Source: DATEPR01 sp036503065 (GTDB lineage: Bacteria > Actinomycetota > Actinomycetes > Mycobacteriales > Pseudonocardiaceae). From it: DNA of 22,575 nucleotides. Numbering within the stretch: position 1 is the first letter of the stretch; every line of letters starts with the position of its first letter. The translations under genes and the position numbers were made by a program. Below the pieces are notes generated by a model. That model was not told the origin of the DNA and did not search any database. It saw only the letters and a list, made by a program, of their open reading frames with translations. Below are positions 1 to 7,297 of this stretch, one piece after another. The stretch spans positions 1 to 22,575 of the forward strand of contig DASXXM010000492.1 in the NCBI GenBank assembly GCA_036503065.1. Direction: 5' to 3'.

Positions 1-1035
1 GCGCCGCTGGCCAACCCGCCGCTGATCGAGGCACTGGCGAACGACCCGGTACTGCGCGACTGCAAGCTGGTCGCGGAGGCGTGGGACGCCGGTGGCCTGT
101 ACCAGGTCGGCAGCTTCCCGAACTACCACCGCTGGTCGGAGTGGAACGGGCGCTACCGCGACACGCTGCGGAAGTTCCTCAAGGGCGAGGACGCGGTGGT
201 CGGCGACCTGGCCACTCGCATCGCGGGCTCGCCGGACCTGTACTGGGCGCGCGGCGCCCAGGCGTCGATCAACTTCATCACCTGTCACGACGGCTTCTCG
301 CTGATGGACGTGTTCTCGTACAACGAGAAGCACAACGAGGCGAACGGCGAGAACAACAACGACGGCGCCAACGACAACAACAGTTGGAACTGCGGCGCCG
401 AGGGTCCGACCGAGGACCCGGAGATCGAACGACTCCGGATCCAGCAGGTGAAGAACGCGCTGCTGATCCTGTTGACCAGCCGCGGCGTCCCGATGATGTT
501 GTCGGGCGACGAGGTCGGCCGCACACAACGCGGCAACAACAACGTCTACTGCCAGGACAACGAACTTGCCTGGTTCGACTGGTCGCTCACGGAGAGCAAC
601 TCCGAACTGATGGAGTTCGCCTCCCACGTGATCGCGCTGCGCAAGCAGCACCCGGTGTTGCGGGCCATGCACCACCCCAACAGCATCGACCCGACCAACT
701 GCGGACACCCGGAGATCAGCTGGCACGGCACGCAGCCGTGGCAACCGGACTGGTCGCCGGACAGTCACCTGCTCGGCGTGATGTGGTGCGGGCACCACAT
801 CGACGGCGGCGGCCCCGATTTTCTCTACATCGGTGCCAACGCGCACTGGGAGGCACACGAGGTGTACCTGCCGGTACTCGACGACGGCTGGGTCTGGTGC
901 CTGGCCGCCGACACCGCGGGAGAAGCGCCGGGCGCGTACCCACCCGGTACGGAACGCCCGCTCACCGATCCCCACAGTTATCTGATCAGCCCACGGTCCG
1001 TGATCGCACTGGTCGCGCGTCCGGTGGCGGGCTGA
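1..1035 (+). CDS. glgX: Glycogen debranching enzyme GlgX, C-terminal part (5' truncated by window edge)
   Basis: The frame is open from base 1 to a TGA at 1033-1035 and gives 344 residues, about half of a usual GlgX of roughly 700 residues; the N-terminal CBM48 module and the nucleophile region lie outside the window. It is a GH13 isoamylase-type enzyme that hydrolyses alpha-1,6 branches of glycogen in the cytoplasm. Visible hallmarks are the acid/base region CKLVAEAWDAGGLYQVG (Glu at partial residue 26), the ITCHDGF motif with the conserved Asp at partial residue 97, the GlgX-typical Asn-rich stretch NGENNNDGANDNNSWNCG, and PMMLSGDEVGRTQRGNNN. The end is intact. The STAS gene starts 16 nt downstream behind a strong Shine-Dalgarno, so the two are probably one transcript. 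Family assignment is secure; the physiological substrate here is inferred. Confidence 0.95.
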   Translation, partial: APLANPPLIEALANDPVLRDCKLVAEAWDAGGLYQVGSFPNYHRWSEWNGRYRDTLRKFLKGEDAVVGDLATRIAGSPDLYWARGAQASINFITCHDGFSLMDVFSYNEKHNEANGENNNDGANDNNSWNCGAEGPTEDPEIERLRIQQVKNALLILLTSRGVPMMLSGDEVGRTQRGNNNVYCQDNELAWFDWSLTESNSELMEFASHVIALRKQHPVLRAMHHPNSIDPTNCGHPEISWHGTQPWQPDWSPDSHLLGVMWCGHHIDGGGPDFLYIGANAHWEAHEVYLPVLDDGWVWCLAADTAGEAPGAYPPGTERPLTDPHSYLISPRSVIALVARPVAG

Positions 1036-1051
1036 CAACCAAGGAGGAGAG

Positions 1052-1375
1052 ATGAGTTTCACCGCTTCGTTGTCCACCAAGGGCAAAACCGCCGTGATCA
1101 CCCTGGCGGGCAGCCTGAACGACAACCCCAGCGCCGAGGAGTTCCGCGAGAAGGTGGCCACGGCCGCCGGCCAGGGCATCGAACGGCTCGTGCTCGAGAT
1201 GAGCCAGCTGGAGACACTGTCCGCGGCGGGCCTGCGCGGTCTGGCGTTCTGCAAGGAGAAGATGCCCAACGGAGTGGACATCGTGTTCGTCGCGCCGACC
1301 GACAAGGTCCGCCTGGCGATCGAAGATGTCGGCTTCCAGCAGAGTGTGACCATCTCCGATCAGTTCACGCTGTAA
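1052..1375 (+). CDS. STAS-domain protein, anti-sigma-factor-antagonist-like, without the usual phospho-serine
   Basis: A 107-residue protein consisting of one STAS domain, starting at ATG behind AAGGAGGAGA (spacing about 6 nt). STAS proteins such as SpoIIAA bind partner kinases or anti-sigma factors and are switched by phosphorylation of a Ser in a DSSG-type loop. Here the corresponding loop reads TLSAAGLRGL, so the Ser normally phosphorylated appears to be Ala. The fold is otherwise recognisable: beta-strands TAVITLAGSL and RLVLEMSQL, and the C-terminal VRLAIEDVGF helix. It sits between glgX and a sugar-nucleotidyltransferase (21 nt gap) rather than beside a kinase or sigma factor. A structural or adaptor role in sugar metabolism is possible but is inference. 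STAS family confidence is high; partner unknown. Confidence 0.85.
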   Translation: MSFTASLSTKGKTAVITLAGSLNDNPSAEEFREKVATAAGQGIERLVLEMSQLETLSAAGLRGLAFCKEKMPNGVDIVFVAPTDKVRLAIEDVGFQQSVTISDQFTL

Positions 1376-1396
1376 CCGCGAAAGGGACCTGCGATC

Positions 1397-2674
1397 GTGT
1401 CCGCCATCGTGGGAATAGCACTGGCCGGCGGGCTCGGGGTGCGTGCACGACCCATCACCCTGGGCTCGCCGGGCCAGGTCCGGAGCAAGGCGACGATCCG
1501 CCTGCTCGGTCGGCCGCTGATCGAATGGCAGGTCGACACGCTGAACGAACAGGGCATCGGCGAGTTCTGCGTGGTCGCAAAAGGACACGGGAACCGCTGT
1601 CAGATAGCGGATGTGCTGGGATACGGCGAGCGGCACGGCATCAGCGTGCGGTACTCCCGGTCCCGGCACGACAGGGTGAACGTGGGGTCCGGCGAAGCGA
1701 CCCTGCGCAATCTGGAGTACTGGGAGCTGGACGGACTCGCGCTGGTCTTCCCGACCGACTCCGTGTTCGAGTTCGATCTCGGCGCGATGGTGCACGCGCA
1801 CCGCACCAGTGGCGCGGCACTGACGGTGGGTTCGGTCCGGCATGACCCCGAGGTCGTCGCCGGCAAGTACGGCGCGATGGTCACCAACGAGAACGGTCGG
1901 TGCACCGGGTTCCTGGAGAAGCCGTCACTGGCCGGCTTGCGGGCGGCGATGGGTCCGGTGACCTCTGTGGACACCAACGCCGGGCTGTACCTGGTGGACT
2001 GCCGCTACTTCCGGTCGCTGCTGGGGTCCGGCCGGCTGGTCGGCATGCTGTCCAGCCGGCTGGACTGGGGCCGGGACCTGCTGCCCTGGCTGGTCGCCAG
2101 CGGCGCGCCGGTGCGGGCCTGGCCGATCGAGCGGTTCGGTGATCTGGGCTCGCCACGGGACTACCTGGACACCATGCGGGCGGTACTGGGCGGGGACTAT
2201 CCTCAGCTCACGAAGATGCTGACCACCCGGTTCGGGGACGACGAGTCGTGGGTGCACGAATCGTCGCTGCGGCTGCGCGACCGGGTCACCGGCCGTACGC
2301 TGGCCGAGCGCATCCGGCACGGGCTGGTCGACATCGGGCCCGGCGTCCGCATCGGTCAGGACGTCGAGATCGGCACGGGCACGCGGATCGCCTGGTCCGA
2401 TCTTGACGACGGCGTTGACGTCGGGGACGGTGCGGACCTGCAGGGTGTCGCCTGCATGCCCGGCGCGATGATCGGGGAACACGCACTGCTGCGGGATACC
2501 TACGTCGGGACCATGACCCGGGTGGACTCGATCCCGGGGTGCCCCGTCACCACCGACGGCTACACCGCCATCGGTGACGAGGTGACCATCGGCCGCGGCG
2601 TGCGACTGTCCGGCTCGACCGTCCACCCCGGACTGACCGTGCAGGCCGGTACCCCGATTTCATCGAAAGCATGA
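1397..2674 (+). CDS. Sugar-phosphate nucleotidyltransferase with left-handed beta-helix tail
   Basis: The GTG start at 1397 lies behind AAAGGGA (spacing about 10 nt); 425 residues. The N-terminal half is an NTP_transferase (GlgC/RmlA/ManC-type) domain that would make an NDP-sugar from a sugar 1-phosphate. Visible are LAGGLGVRARPIT at residues 9-21, an FPTDSVFEFD strand with the likely metal-binding Asp, FLEKPS, and DTNAGLYLVD. The C-terminal ~130 residues carry hexapeptide-like repeats (VRIGQDVEIGTGTRI, VDVGDGADLQ, YTAIGDEVTIGRGVRL). The nucleotide-binding signature is unusual: GVRAR replaces the common GTRLxP form, and the catalytic-lysine segment reads RSKA instead of xPKP. With glgX before it and glgM in the same window, ADP-glucose or a related donor is the natural guess, but nucleotide and sugar cannot be read from sequence. 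Confidence 0.85.
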   Translation: MSAIVGIALAGGLGVRARPITLGSPGQVRSKATIRLLGRPLIEWQVDTLNEQGIGEFCVVAKGHGNRCQIADVLGYGERHGISVRYSRSRHDRVNVGSGEATLRNLEYWELDGLALVFPTDSVFEFDLGAMVHAHRTSGAALTVGSVRHDPEVVAGKYGAMVTNENGRCTGFLEKPSLAGLRAAMGPVTSVDTNAGLYLVDCRYFRSLLGSGRLVGMLSSRLDWGRDLLPWLVASGAPVRAWPIERFGDLGSPRDYLDTMRAVLGGDYPQLTKMLTTRFGDDESWVHESSLRLRDRVTGRTLAERIRHGLVDIGPGVRIGQDVEIGTGTRIAWSDLDDGVDVGDGADLQGVACMPGAMIGEHALLRDTYVGTMTRVDSIPGCPVTTDGYTAIGDEVTIGRGVRLSGSTVHPGLTVQAGTPISSKA

Positions 2675-2688
2675 GAACAGGAGTGACC

Positions 2689-3039
2689 ATGACCAACACG
2701 AAGAGCGTGCCACAGGAGTTTCTCGACCGGCAGGTGGAGTTGCTGAACGCGGGCGACACGGCCGGCCTGGCCGAGCGCTACGCCGAGGACGCCACCTTCG
2801 CCCGCTTCGACCGGGTGGCCCACGGACGCCAGGAGATCCGCGAGCTCTTCGACTACTACATCACCGAGAAGCCCACGATCTCCACCATGGACGCGATCCA
2901 GATCACCGATGACCTGATCCTGTACCAGGCGGCCGAGGAGGTGAACGGCCAGATGACCACGGCCGTTGGCACCCTGGCGTTCAAGAACGGGCAGGTGTGG
3001 CGGCAGACAGTGGCGTTCGTCGTACACCGGCCGATCTGA
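2689..3039 (+). CDS. NTF2/SnoaL-like small protein
   Basis: About 116 residues from ATG 2689, chosen because ACAGGAG ends 5 nt before it. An in-frame ATG at 2671 that overlaps the preceding stop (ATGA) is the alternative and adds six residues. The pattern VELLNAGDTAGLAERYAEDATFARFDRVAHGRQEIRELFDYY is the classic cone-shaped NTF2-like N-terminus (helix, then YxxDATF and a G-xxxI helix), followed by beta-strands ending VWRQTVAFVVHRPI. Members include SnoaL-type cyclases, limonene-epoxide hydrolases, ketosteroid isomerases and many non-enzymatic proteins. No catalytic Asp/His set could be assigned with certainty. It is the last gene of the glgX-STAS-nucleotidyltransferase operon and is followed directly by a terminator. 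Confidence 0.8.
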   Translation: MTNTKSVPQEFLDRQVELLNAGDTAGLAERYAEDATFARFDRVAHGRQEIRELFDYYITEKPTISTMDAIQITDDLILYQAAEEVNGQMTTAVGTLAFKNGQVWRQTVAFVVHRPI

Positions 3040-3049
3040 GTGAATCCAC

Positions 3050-3095
3050 AAACGCCATGTGGCCGACCACCGCGCCGGTCGGCCACATGGCGTTG
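3050..3095. terminator. Strong intrinsic, probably bidirectional, terminator hairpin
   Basis: A perfect 18-bp inverted repeat has arms at 3051-3068 and 3077-3094 with an 8-nt loop. The arms begin AACGCCATGTGGCCGAC and its complement. On the plus strand it is followed by the T-rich GTTTCGTTGTCTG. It starts 11 nt after the NTF2-like stop and lies about 50 nt beyond the end of the minus-strand transposase-like gene, so it can close both convergent units. Confidence 0.85.
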
Positions 3096-3142
3096 TTTCG
3101 TTGTCTGTCAGTCGTTTCGTGCCTACCGGTTTGTTCGGTTGG

Positions 3143-4357
3143 CTACCAGCAGAACTCGGGCCTTCTGATCTCGTCGGGGATCGGCGATGCGCCCGGCGGG
3201 CACATCGACTCCAGCACCCGGAACGCCTGGGCGACCGAGACCAGCGTGACGTGGTGGTGCCAGCCGCCGAAGGAGCGGCCCTCGTGGTGGCCGAGGCCGA
3301 CCGAGCCGGTCAGCTCGTCCAGGTCGTACCGGGCCCGTGGGCCGATCTTCACCAGCGACGCGAGTTCGGCGACGGACCGGTCGTTCATGTTGGTCAGCCA
3401 GTAACCGCGGGGTGTCGCGCCGCCTAATCGCCATTCCATCAGCAGCGTGCGCCGCAGCGTGACCTGCCGGGCCGCGGCCACCGACTGCTCGACCGGTACC
3501 GGCAGGTGTGCGGGCACCATGGCGAACTGCGACCGGACGTGGTGCGCCAGCGCGGGTGGCTGCCAGACGACCGTGAACCGCCGGACCGGGCGCTGGTCGA
3601 TCCGGGCCGGCCGGGCGCCGTCGACGCGCCGGGCGTCCAGTGCCATCCGGTGCCGTGCGGTGAACTCGCTGCTGAGCCGGACCAGGTACTCGAGGCCGCG
3701 GTTCTCCAGCTCGGCGACGAGCTGTTCGGGCGCCTTGCAGCAGCGCGCGTCGACCAGTACCGGGGCCAGTGGCACGCCCCAGTCGCCGGACAGGTCGTCC
3801 AGCATCTCCACCTGGTAGCGCCAGTACGGCTGGTGTCGCTGATCCGGTGGCAGGTGGGCGTTCTTGCGTCTGGCGGGGTCGTCGTCCCACGCCTTCGGCA
3901 CGGACAGCCGCCAGTCCACCGGGACCGTCGCGTTCTCCGACGCCAGCATCGCGACGGCGCCGAGCTGGCAGTTGCGCACCCGGCCCTGCGACGGCACGAA
4001 CTGCCGTTCGACGCCGGCGGACTGCTGGCCGTACTTGTCGAACGCGACCTCCTCCAGCACCCAGGCGGTCGGCCGCAGCCAGTGGGACAGCACCGAGGCC
4101 AGTCGCTGGCGCACCGGATGCGGGTCCCACGGGCTCTGGTTGACGAACTGCTGCAGCGACTGGTCCGAGCACCCGCCGACCTGTTCGGCGATCCGCTTGA
4201 TCGACCGCCTCCCCTCGCAGTACAGCAGGCCGCGCACGTAGACCTCGCCCCAGCGGCGTTGGTCCGCGCGACTGAGCGTGCCCAGCACGAAGTCGCAGTA
4301 CTCGCGGAGCTTGTCCGCGGCGACCTCCTGGTACTCGTACATTTCCGCAGTGCTCAT
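3143..4357 (-). CDS. IS701/DDE-superfamily transposase-like protein, copy A (probably not mobile)
   Basis: 404 residues from ATG 4357; TTG codons at 4369 and 4372 are weak alternatives and there is no strong Shine-Dalgarno. It matches the IS701-type DDE endonuclease family: SRADQRRWGEVYVRGLL, DQSLQQFVNQSPWDP, SAGVERQFVPSQGRVRNCQLG, PRGYWLTN and HEGRSFGGWHHHVTL. The first acidic motif, commonly DDTGFPK, reads EEVAFDK (E102-E103); the later VDA Asp (about D203) and the HEGRS Glu (about E359) remain. No terminal inverted repeats or target duplication are seen around the gene. A TTA codon encodes residue 311 (3425-3427). Its closest relative here is the adjacent diverged copy B in the same orientation. 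It may be a remnant or a domesticated DNA-binding protein; function unproven. Confidence 0.8.
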   Translation of the reverse strand: MSTAEMYEYQEVAADKLREYCDFVLGTLSRADQRRWGEVYVRGLLYCEGRRSIKRIAEQVGGCSDQSLQQFVNQSPWDPHPVRQRLASVLSHWLRPTAWVLEEVAFDKYGQQSAGVERQFVPSQGRVRNCQLGAVAMLASENATVPVDWRLSVPKAWDDDPARRKNAHLPPDQRHQPYWRYQVEMLDDLSGDWGVPLAPVLVDARCCKAPEQLVAELENRGLEYLVRLSSEFTARHRMALDARRVDGARPARIDQRPVRRFTVVWQPPALAHHVRSQFAMVPAHLPVPVEQSVAAARQVTLRRTLLMEWRLGGATPRGYWLTNMNDRSVAELASLVKIGPRARYDLDELTGSVGLGHHEGRSFGGWHHHVTLVSVAQAFRVLESMCPPGASPIPDEIRRPEFCW

Positions 4358-4439
4358 GGCCAACCCCAACAACCGCGCTCGTACCCTGTGCCGGATGGCA
4401 CCGTCCTTTTCCGGTGAACACTCGATCCGTCTAGCGCGG

Positions 4440-4474
4440 GCGCGGCCACCCGACGGTCGTCGGGCCGGCCGCGC
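4440..4474. terminator. GC-rich two-part hairpin between transposase-like genes B and A
   Basis: Outer stem GCGCGGCC (4440-4447) pairs with 4467-4474, inner stem CCCGAC (4449-4454) pairs with 4459-4464, with a small internal bulge and a 4-nt loop. It lies 10 nt downstream of the stop of gene B on the minus strand. There is no U-run, so it could be a terminator, attenuator or mRNA-stabilising end rather than a classic intrinsic terminator. Confidence 0.5.
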
Positions 4475-4484
4475 CGCTGTGCCG

Positions 4485-5663
4485 TCAACCGGGCAGGAGT
4501 GCGCCCGCCGACATCGTCTGTCTGAGCTTGTAGGCGTACGCCATCGACGACAGCGTCACGTGGTGATGCCAGCCGCGGAACGACCGGCCCTCGAAGTGGT
4601 GCAGGCCAACGGTGTCCTCCATGTCGCGCAGGCCGCGCAGCGTGGCGCCGTGCAGGGCGATCAGCCCGGCCAGGTCGGACAGCCTGGTGCGGCTGAGATT
4701 GGTCAGCCAGATCGCCTTCGGGCGGGACTGGCCCGCCGGCCACTCCGCGAGCAGTTGCCGCGGCGGGGTGACCGGGTGCGACGGGGACCACGGCCGCTCG
4801 TCCGAGCGGGGCAGCGTCGCCGCGGTGATGCGGGCACCCGGCGACCGGTGGTCGTTGTAGGTCTGCCAGACCAGCGGGTGGGTGCTCGACCGGCCGGCGA
4901 GCGCGGCGATCTCGCCGAGCGTCGGCGCCCGGCCGACGTGGCGCGACCCGAACCGTTCGGTCGGCGCGTTGGCGGACACCCGCACCAGGTAGGGCAGGCC
5001 CCGCTCCTCCAGGCTGTGCAGCCTGGGTGCCAGGTCCGGTTCGTGGGTGGCGTCGTACAGCAGCGGCGCGGGCGGCAGGTGCCAGCTCGTGCTCATCTGG
5101 TCGACGGCGTGCACCAGGTGATGCCAGCGCGGCCGGTGCTGCTGGGCCTCCGGCAGGTGCGTGCGGGTCCGCCGGGCGTCGTCGCCGTCCCACGACGGCG
5201 GCAGCAGCAGCCGCCAGTTCACCGGGCAGCTCGCCTCGGTACCGGCCAGGAACACCGCGAGGCCCAGCTGGCAGTTCAGCACACGTCCCGCGGCGGGCAC
5301 GTACTGCTTGGCGACGCCGACCGAGCTGGACCCGTTCTTCGGGAACACGGCCTCGACGGCCACCCAGGCCCGTGGCTGGACCAGATCGGTGACCTCCTGG
5401 GCCAGGCTGTGCCGGACCGGCTCCCAGTTCCAGGTGCTCTGGTTGACAAACTGTTGCAGGCACTGGTCGGCGCGCCAGCCCAGGATCTCGTCGGCGATGC
5501 GGCGGATCGACTTGCGGCCGGGTACCGAGACCAGGCCACGAACGTACGCCTCGCCCCACCTGCGCTGGTCGGAACGCGCGAGCGAGGACAGATGCGGATG
5601 ACAGTGCTCCGGGATGCCGGTATCCCTGTCCGCCGCCGGAGGTGCCTCCAGGAATGTGGTCAC
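4485..5663 (-). CDS. IS701/DDE-superfamily transposase-like protein, copy B (probably not mobile)
   Basis: 392 residues from GTG 5663, chosen because CAGGGAGG precedes it by about 6 nt; the upstream TTG at 5693 lacks such a site. It is a diverged paralogue of copy A and shares the order of motifs: RSDQRRWGEAYVRGLV, DQCLQQFVNQSTWNW, SSVGVAKQYVPAAGRVLNCQLG, KAIWLTNLSR and HFEGRSFRGWHHHVTL. The position of the family's first catalytic Asp pair reads VEAVFPK, so an Asp-to-Glu or Val change is present as in copy A, while the LYDAT Asp and HFEGRS Glu persist. Both genes are intact over full length, which is unusual for dead IS copies. An IS701-like origin is clear; whether it still cuts DNA or acts as a regulator is unknown. 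Confidence 0.8.
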   Translation of the reverse strand: MTTFLEAPPAADRDTGIPEHCHPHLSSLARSDQRRWGEAYVRGLVSVPGRKSIRRIADEILGWRADQCLQQFVNQSTWNWEPVRHSLAQEVTDLVQPRAWVAVEAVFPKNGSSSVGVAKQYVPAAGRVLNCQLGLAVFLAGTEASCPVNWRLLLPPSWDGDDARRTRTHLPEAQQHRPRWHHLVHAVDQMSTSWHLPPAPLLYDATHEPDLAPRLHSLEERGLPYLVRVSANAPTERFGSRHVGRAPTLGEIAALAGRSSTHPLVWQTYNDHRSPGARITAATLPRSDERPWSPSHPVTPPRQLLAEWPAGQSRPKAIWLTNLSRTRLSDLAGLIALHGATLRGLRDMEDTVGLHHFEGRSFRGWHHHVTLSSMAYAYKLRQTMSAGALLPG

Positions 5664-5735
5664 GGATGCCTCCCTGCCGTTGGTTGGGCACAACTCTGTT
5701 ATGGAATAACGCTTTCACCACGACTTTGTGGTAGA
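5664..5735 (-). promoter_or_regulatory. Upstream region of gene B with two small inverted repeats
   Basis: The 72-nt gap between the channel-like gene and copy B contains GTTAT-GGA-ATAAC (5698-5710) and ACCAC-GACTTT-GTGGT (5717-5732). It is AT-richer than its surroundings. These are candidate operator or promoter elements for the transposase-like genes; no convincing -35/-10 pair could be fixed. Confidence 0.3.
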
Positions 5736-6755
5736 TCAGGTTTTGCCGCCGTGCACCGCCGTGTCGGCCGGCACGGCCGAGACGACGTTGTGCAGCAGCA
5801 GCAACGCGATCGCCGTCTCGTTGGGCGCGTAGCGCGTTCGTAGCGCCTGGAACACCCGCCAGGTGTCCTCCGCGCTCCGTTCGACGGGCAGCCCGGCGGA
5901 CGCGGTGATCTTCGTGGTGTCGTCGAAGCTGTACTGCTCCCGACCCTGAAGGCTCACCGCACTGGTCGTGTGCTCGATGCCCAGATCCGCGCTGAGCTGC
6001 TCGAAGCAGCGGATGCCGGTGTCCAGCAGCGTCTGGGTGTAGGGCATCGCCCAACTCGGCGCGATCGCCTCCAGCAGCGCAGCGGCGTCCAGCATGATCA
6101 CGGCGGCCTGCATCCAGCACAGTTCGCTCGATGGCCGGAGGTACACCAGCGCGGGATGGTTGAGATGGCTGGTGCGGATGTCGGCCAGCCAGCCGGTCCA
6201 GTCCGCGAACAGGGTGTCCAGCCGACTGCGTGAGCTCGACCGGCCGTAGGCCGCCAGGATGCGTTCCGCGTCCGGTTGCCGCTGTGCCTGCGCGGACAGG
6301 CGGACGGCCTGCAGTTCCCTGCGGTGGTAGGCGTTCATGACCACGGTCAGGTACACCACGAACATGCCGATCAGCACGATCGTGAACAGCCAGCACACCA
6401 GCCCGACGGCCTGCCGGCCGCCGGTGTTCTCCAGCGCGAAGAACCGGCCGAGCGACGCCAGGTCCGTGTGCATGCCGGTGAGCCCGACCGCCACCAGCAC
6501 GAATCCGAGCCAGTGACAGAACAGCCACCACACCAGCATCGCGAGCAGGCCCAGCGGCGCGACCATCGTCATCACGCGTTCACGGGGCCGTGACGCCAGC
6601 CGCCGCGCGAACGGGGTGACGGCGAGGAAGACGCCCCGAACCGACCACCGGGCCGTCACGGGCGGTGTCAGGCGCGGCACGAGCGCGCGTAGCACGCTCG
6701 ACCACACAGCGACCAGCGACAGGATCCCGGCGGCGGTGAGCACCGTAGAGATCAT
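5736..6755 (-). CDS. Membrane protein resembling the actinobacterial ion-channel-like family (no selectivity filter seen)
   Basis: 339 residues from ATG 6755, whose ATGA overlaps the stop of a 14-codon leader ORF; an in-frame ATG at 6848 would add 31 unconvincing residues. Hydrophobic segments lie at about residues 2-24, 60-93 (possibly two helices) and 113-138, followed by a ~200-residue soluble domain. The second half, WTGWLADIRTSHLNHPALVY then SELCWMQAAVIMLDAAALLEA, matches my memory of the cytoplasmic domain that follows Ion_trans_2-like segments in actinobacteria, and the LTVVMNAYHRREL end of the last helix fits too. The loop where a T-x-G-Y-G potassium filter would sit reads DLASLGRFFALENTGG and has no filter. 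It ends 72 nt before copy B and may be co-transcribed with the transposase-like genes. Confidence 0.7.
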   Translation of the reverse strand: MISTVLTAAGILSLVAVWSSVLRALVPRLTPPVTARWSVRGVFLAVTPFARRLASRPRERVMTMVAPLGLLAMLVWWLFCHWLGFVLVAVGLTGMHTDLASLGRFFALENTGGRQAVGLVCWLFTIVLIGMFVVYLTVVMNAYHRRELQAVRLSAQAQRQPDAERILAAYGRSSSRSRLDTLFADWTGWLADIRTSHLNHPALVYLRPSSELCWMQAAVIMLDAAALLEAIAPSWAMPYTQTLLDTGIRCFEQLSADLGIEHTTSAVSLQGREQYSFDDTTKITASAGLPVERSAEDTWRVFQALRTRYAPNETAIALLLLHNVVSAVPADTAVHGGKT

Positions 6756-6796
6756 GTTGGACACCGGCCACTGCCAGCCACACCCACGAGGGTCAT
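6752..6796 (-). CDS. Short leader ORF (14 codons) coupled to the channel-like gene
   Basis: The minus strand carries GGAGGAGGGGC immediately before ATG 6796. The frame reads MTLVGVAGSGRCPT and stops at 6752-6754, with the TGA overlapping the ATG of the membrane protein (ATGA). The membrane gene has no Shine-Dalgarno of its own at 6755, so translation by reinitiation is the simplest reading. There is no amino-acid bias of the attenuator kind. It was too short for routine gene calling; only ribosome data could confirm it. Confidence 0.45.
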   Translation of the reverse strand: MTLVGVAGSGRCPT

Positions 6797-7009
6797 GCCC
6801 CTCCTCCGCCCTGTCTGTACCTCCCCACCATCGGTCCGCGCGGGTCATCTGCCCAGAATGCGGAAATGGGGGTATCAGCAGTACCAGGCTGAGTTGGGAA
6901 CAACAATCAAGAGATCACGGTATACATCCCGGTCAGCGGACCGAAGATTAGCCCGTTCGTGTATTTAATTGCCGGGCGGTCTGTCCTGGGAGTCCGAAGG
7001 AGGTGCAAC

Positions 7010-7087
7010 ATGCTAAACCCACGTTGTTTTGCTCCGAACGGCCGACCAACCGGACACGGAATTAAGGTAACATGCAGTAACATTTGA
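7010..7087 (+). CDS. Candidate 25-residue peptide ORF
   Basis: ATG 7010 lies 6 nt after a near-perfect anti-16S match (GAAGGAGGTG, 6996-7005), the strongest ribosome-binding site in this part of the window. The frame encodes 25 residues beginning MLNPRCFAPNGRP and ending KVTCSNI, with two Cys and a TGA at 7085-7087. It lies in an AT-richer region and has no recognised relative or neighbouring peptide-modifying enzyme. It could be a regulatory leader, a signalling peptide or chance. Coding status is inferred from the ribosome-binding site only. Confidence 0.45.
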   Translation: MLNPRCFAPNGRPTGHGIKVTCSNI

Positions 7088-7100
7088 TCTCGGACTGCAC

Positions 7101-7118
7101 GGTGATCGGGGGATCACC
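7101..7118. promoter_or_regulatory. Inverted repeat upstream of the XRE regulator
   Basis: GGTGATC (7101-7107) and GATCACC (7112-7118) are perfect 7-bp arms around GGGG. The repeat lies 13 nt after the stop of the 25-codon ORF and about 210 nt before the regulator. No T-run follows, so an operator is as likely as a terminator. Confidence 0.4.
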
Positions 7119-7270
7119 AGTGCCGAAGACCCGGGGGGGTAGTCTCATGTCCAGGCAACGCCGAGAGAGTACCGGTTCCCGCCAGCGCCCGGCTGCTGGG
7201 GGTGACGACCAGCCGGTACGAAGGCGGCTCGGATCAATGACATCGTGGTTGTTGTTCCGGCTGCGGAAAG

Positions 7271-7297
7271 TTGCACTCGACCTTCGGTCGCTACAGT
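7271..7297 (+). promoter_or_regulatory. Possible sigma-70-type promoter of the regulator gene
   Basis: TTGCAC (7271-7276) and TACAGT (7292-7297) are separated by 15 nt, shorter than ideal. The spacer itself contains CGACC-TTC-GGTCG, a small dyad that a regulator could bind. A start about 7 nt downstream would leave a leader of roughly 25 nt before GTG 7331. Confidence 0.3.

Noticed and set aside
3095..5735. A complete insertion sequence enclosing the transposase-like genes
   Set aside because: I could find no matching terminal inverted repeats or flanking target duplication, and two diverged paralogues in tandem do not fit one simple IS.
4354..6531. A 725-residue minus-strand open frame spanning the membrane gene and copy B
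   Set aside because: It runs out of frame through two genes with strong family motifs, is rich in Arg/Ala/Gly repeats typical of GC-rich shadow frames, and has no recognisable domain.
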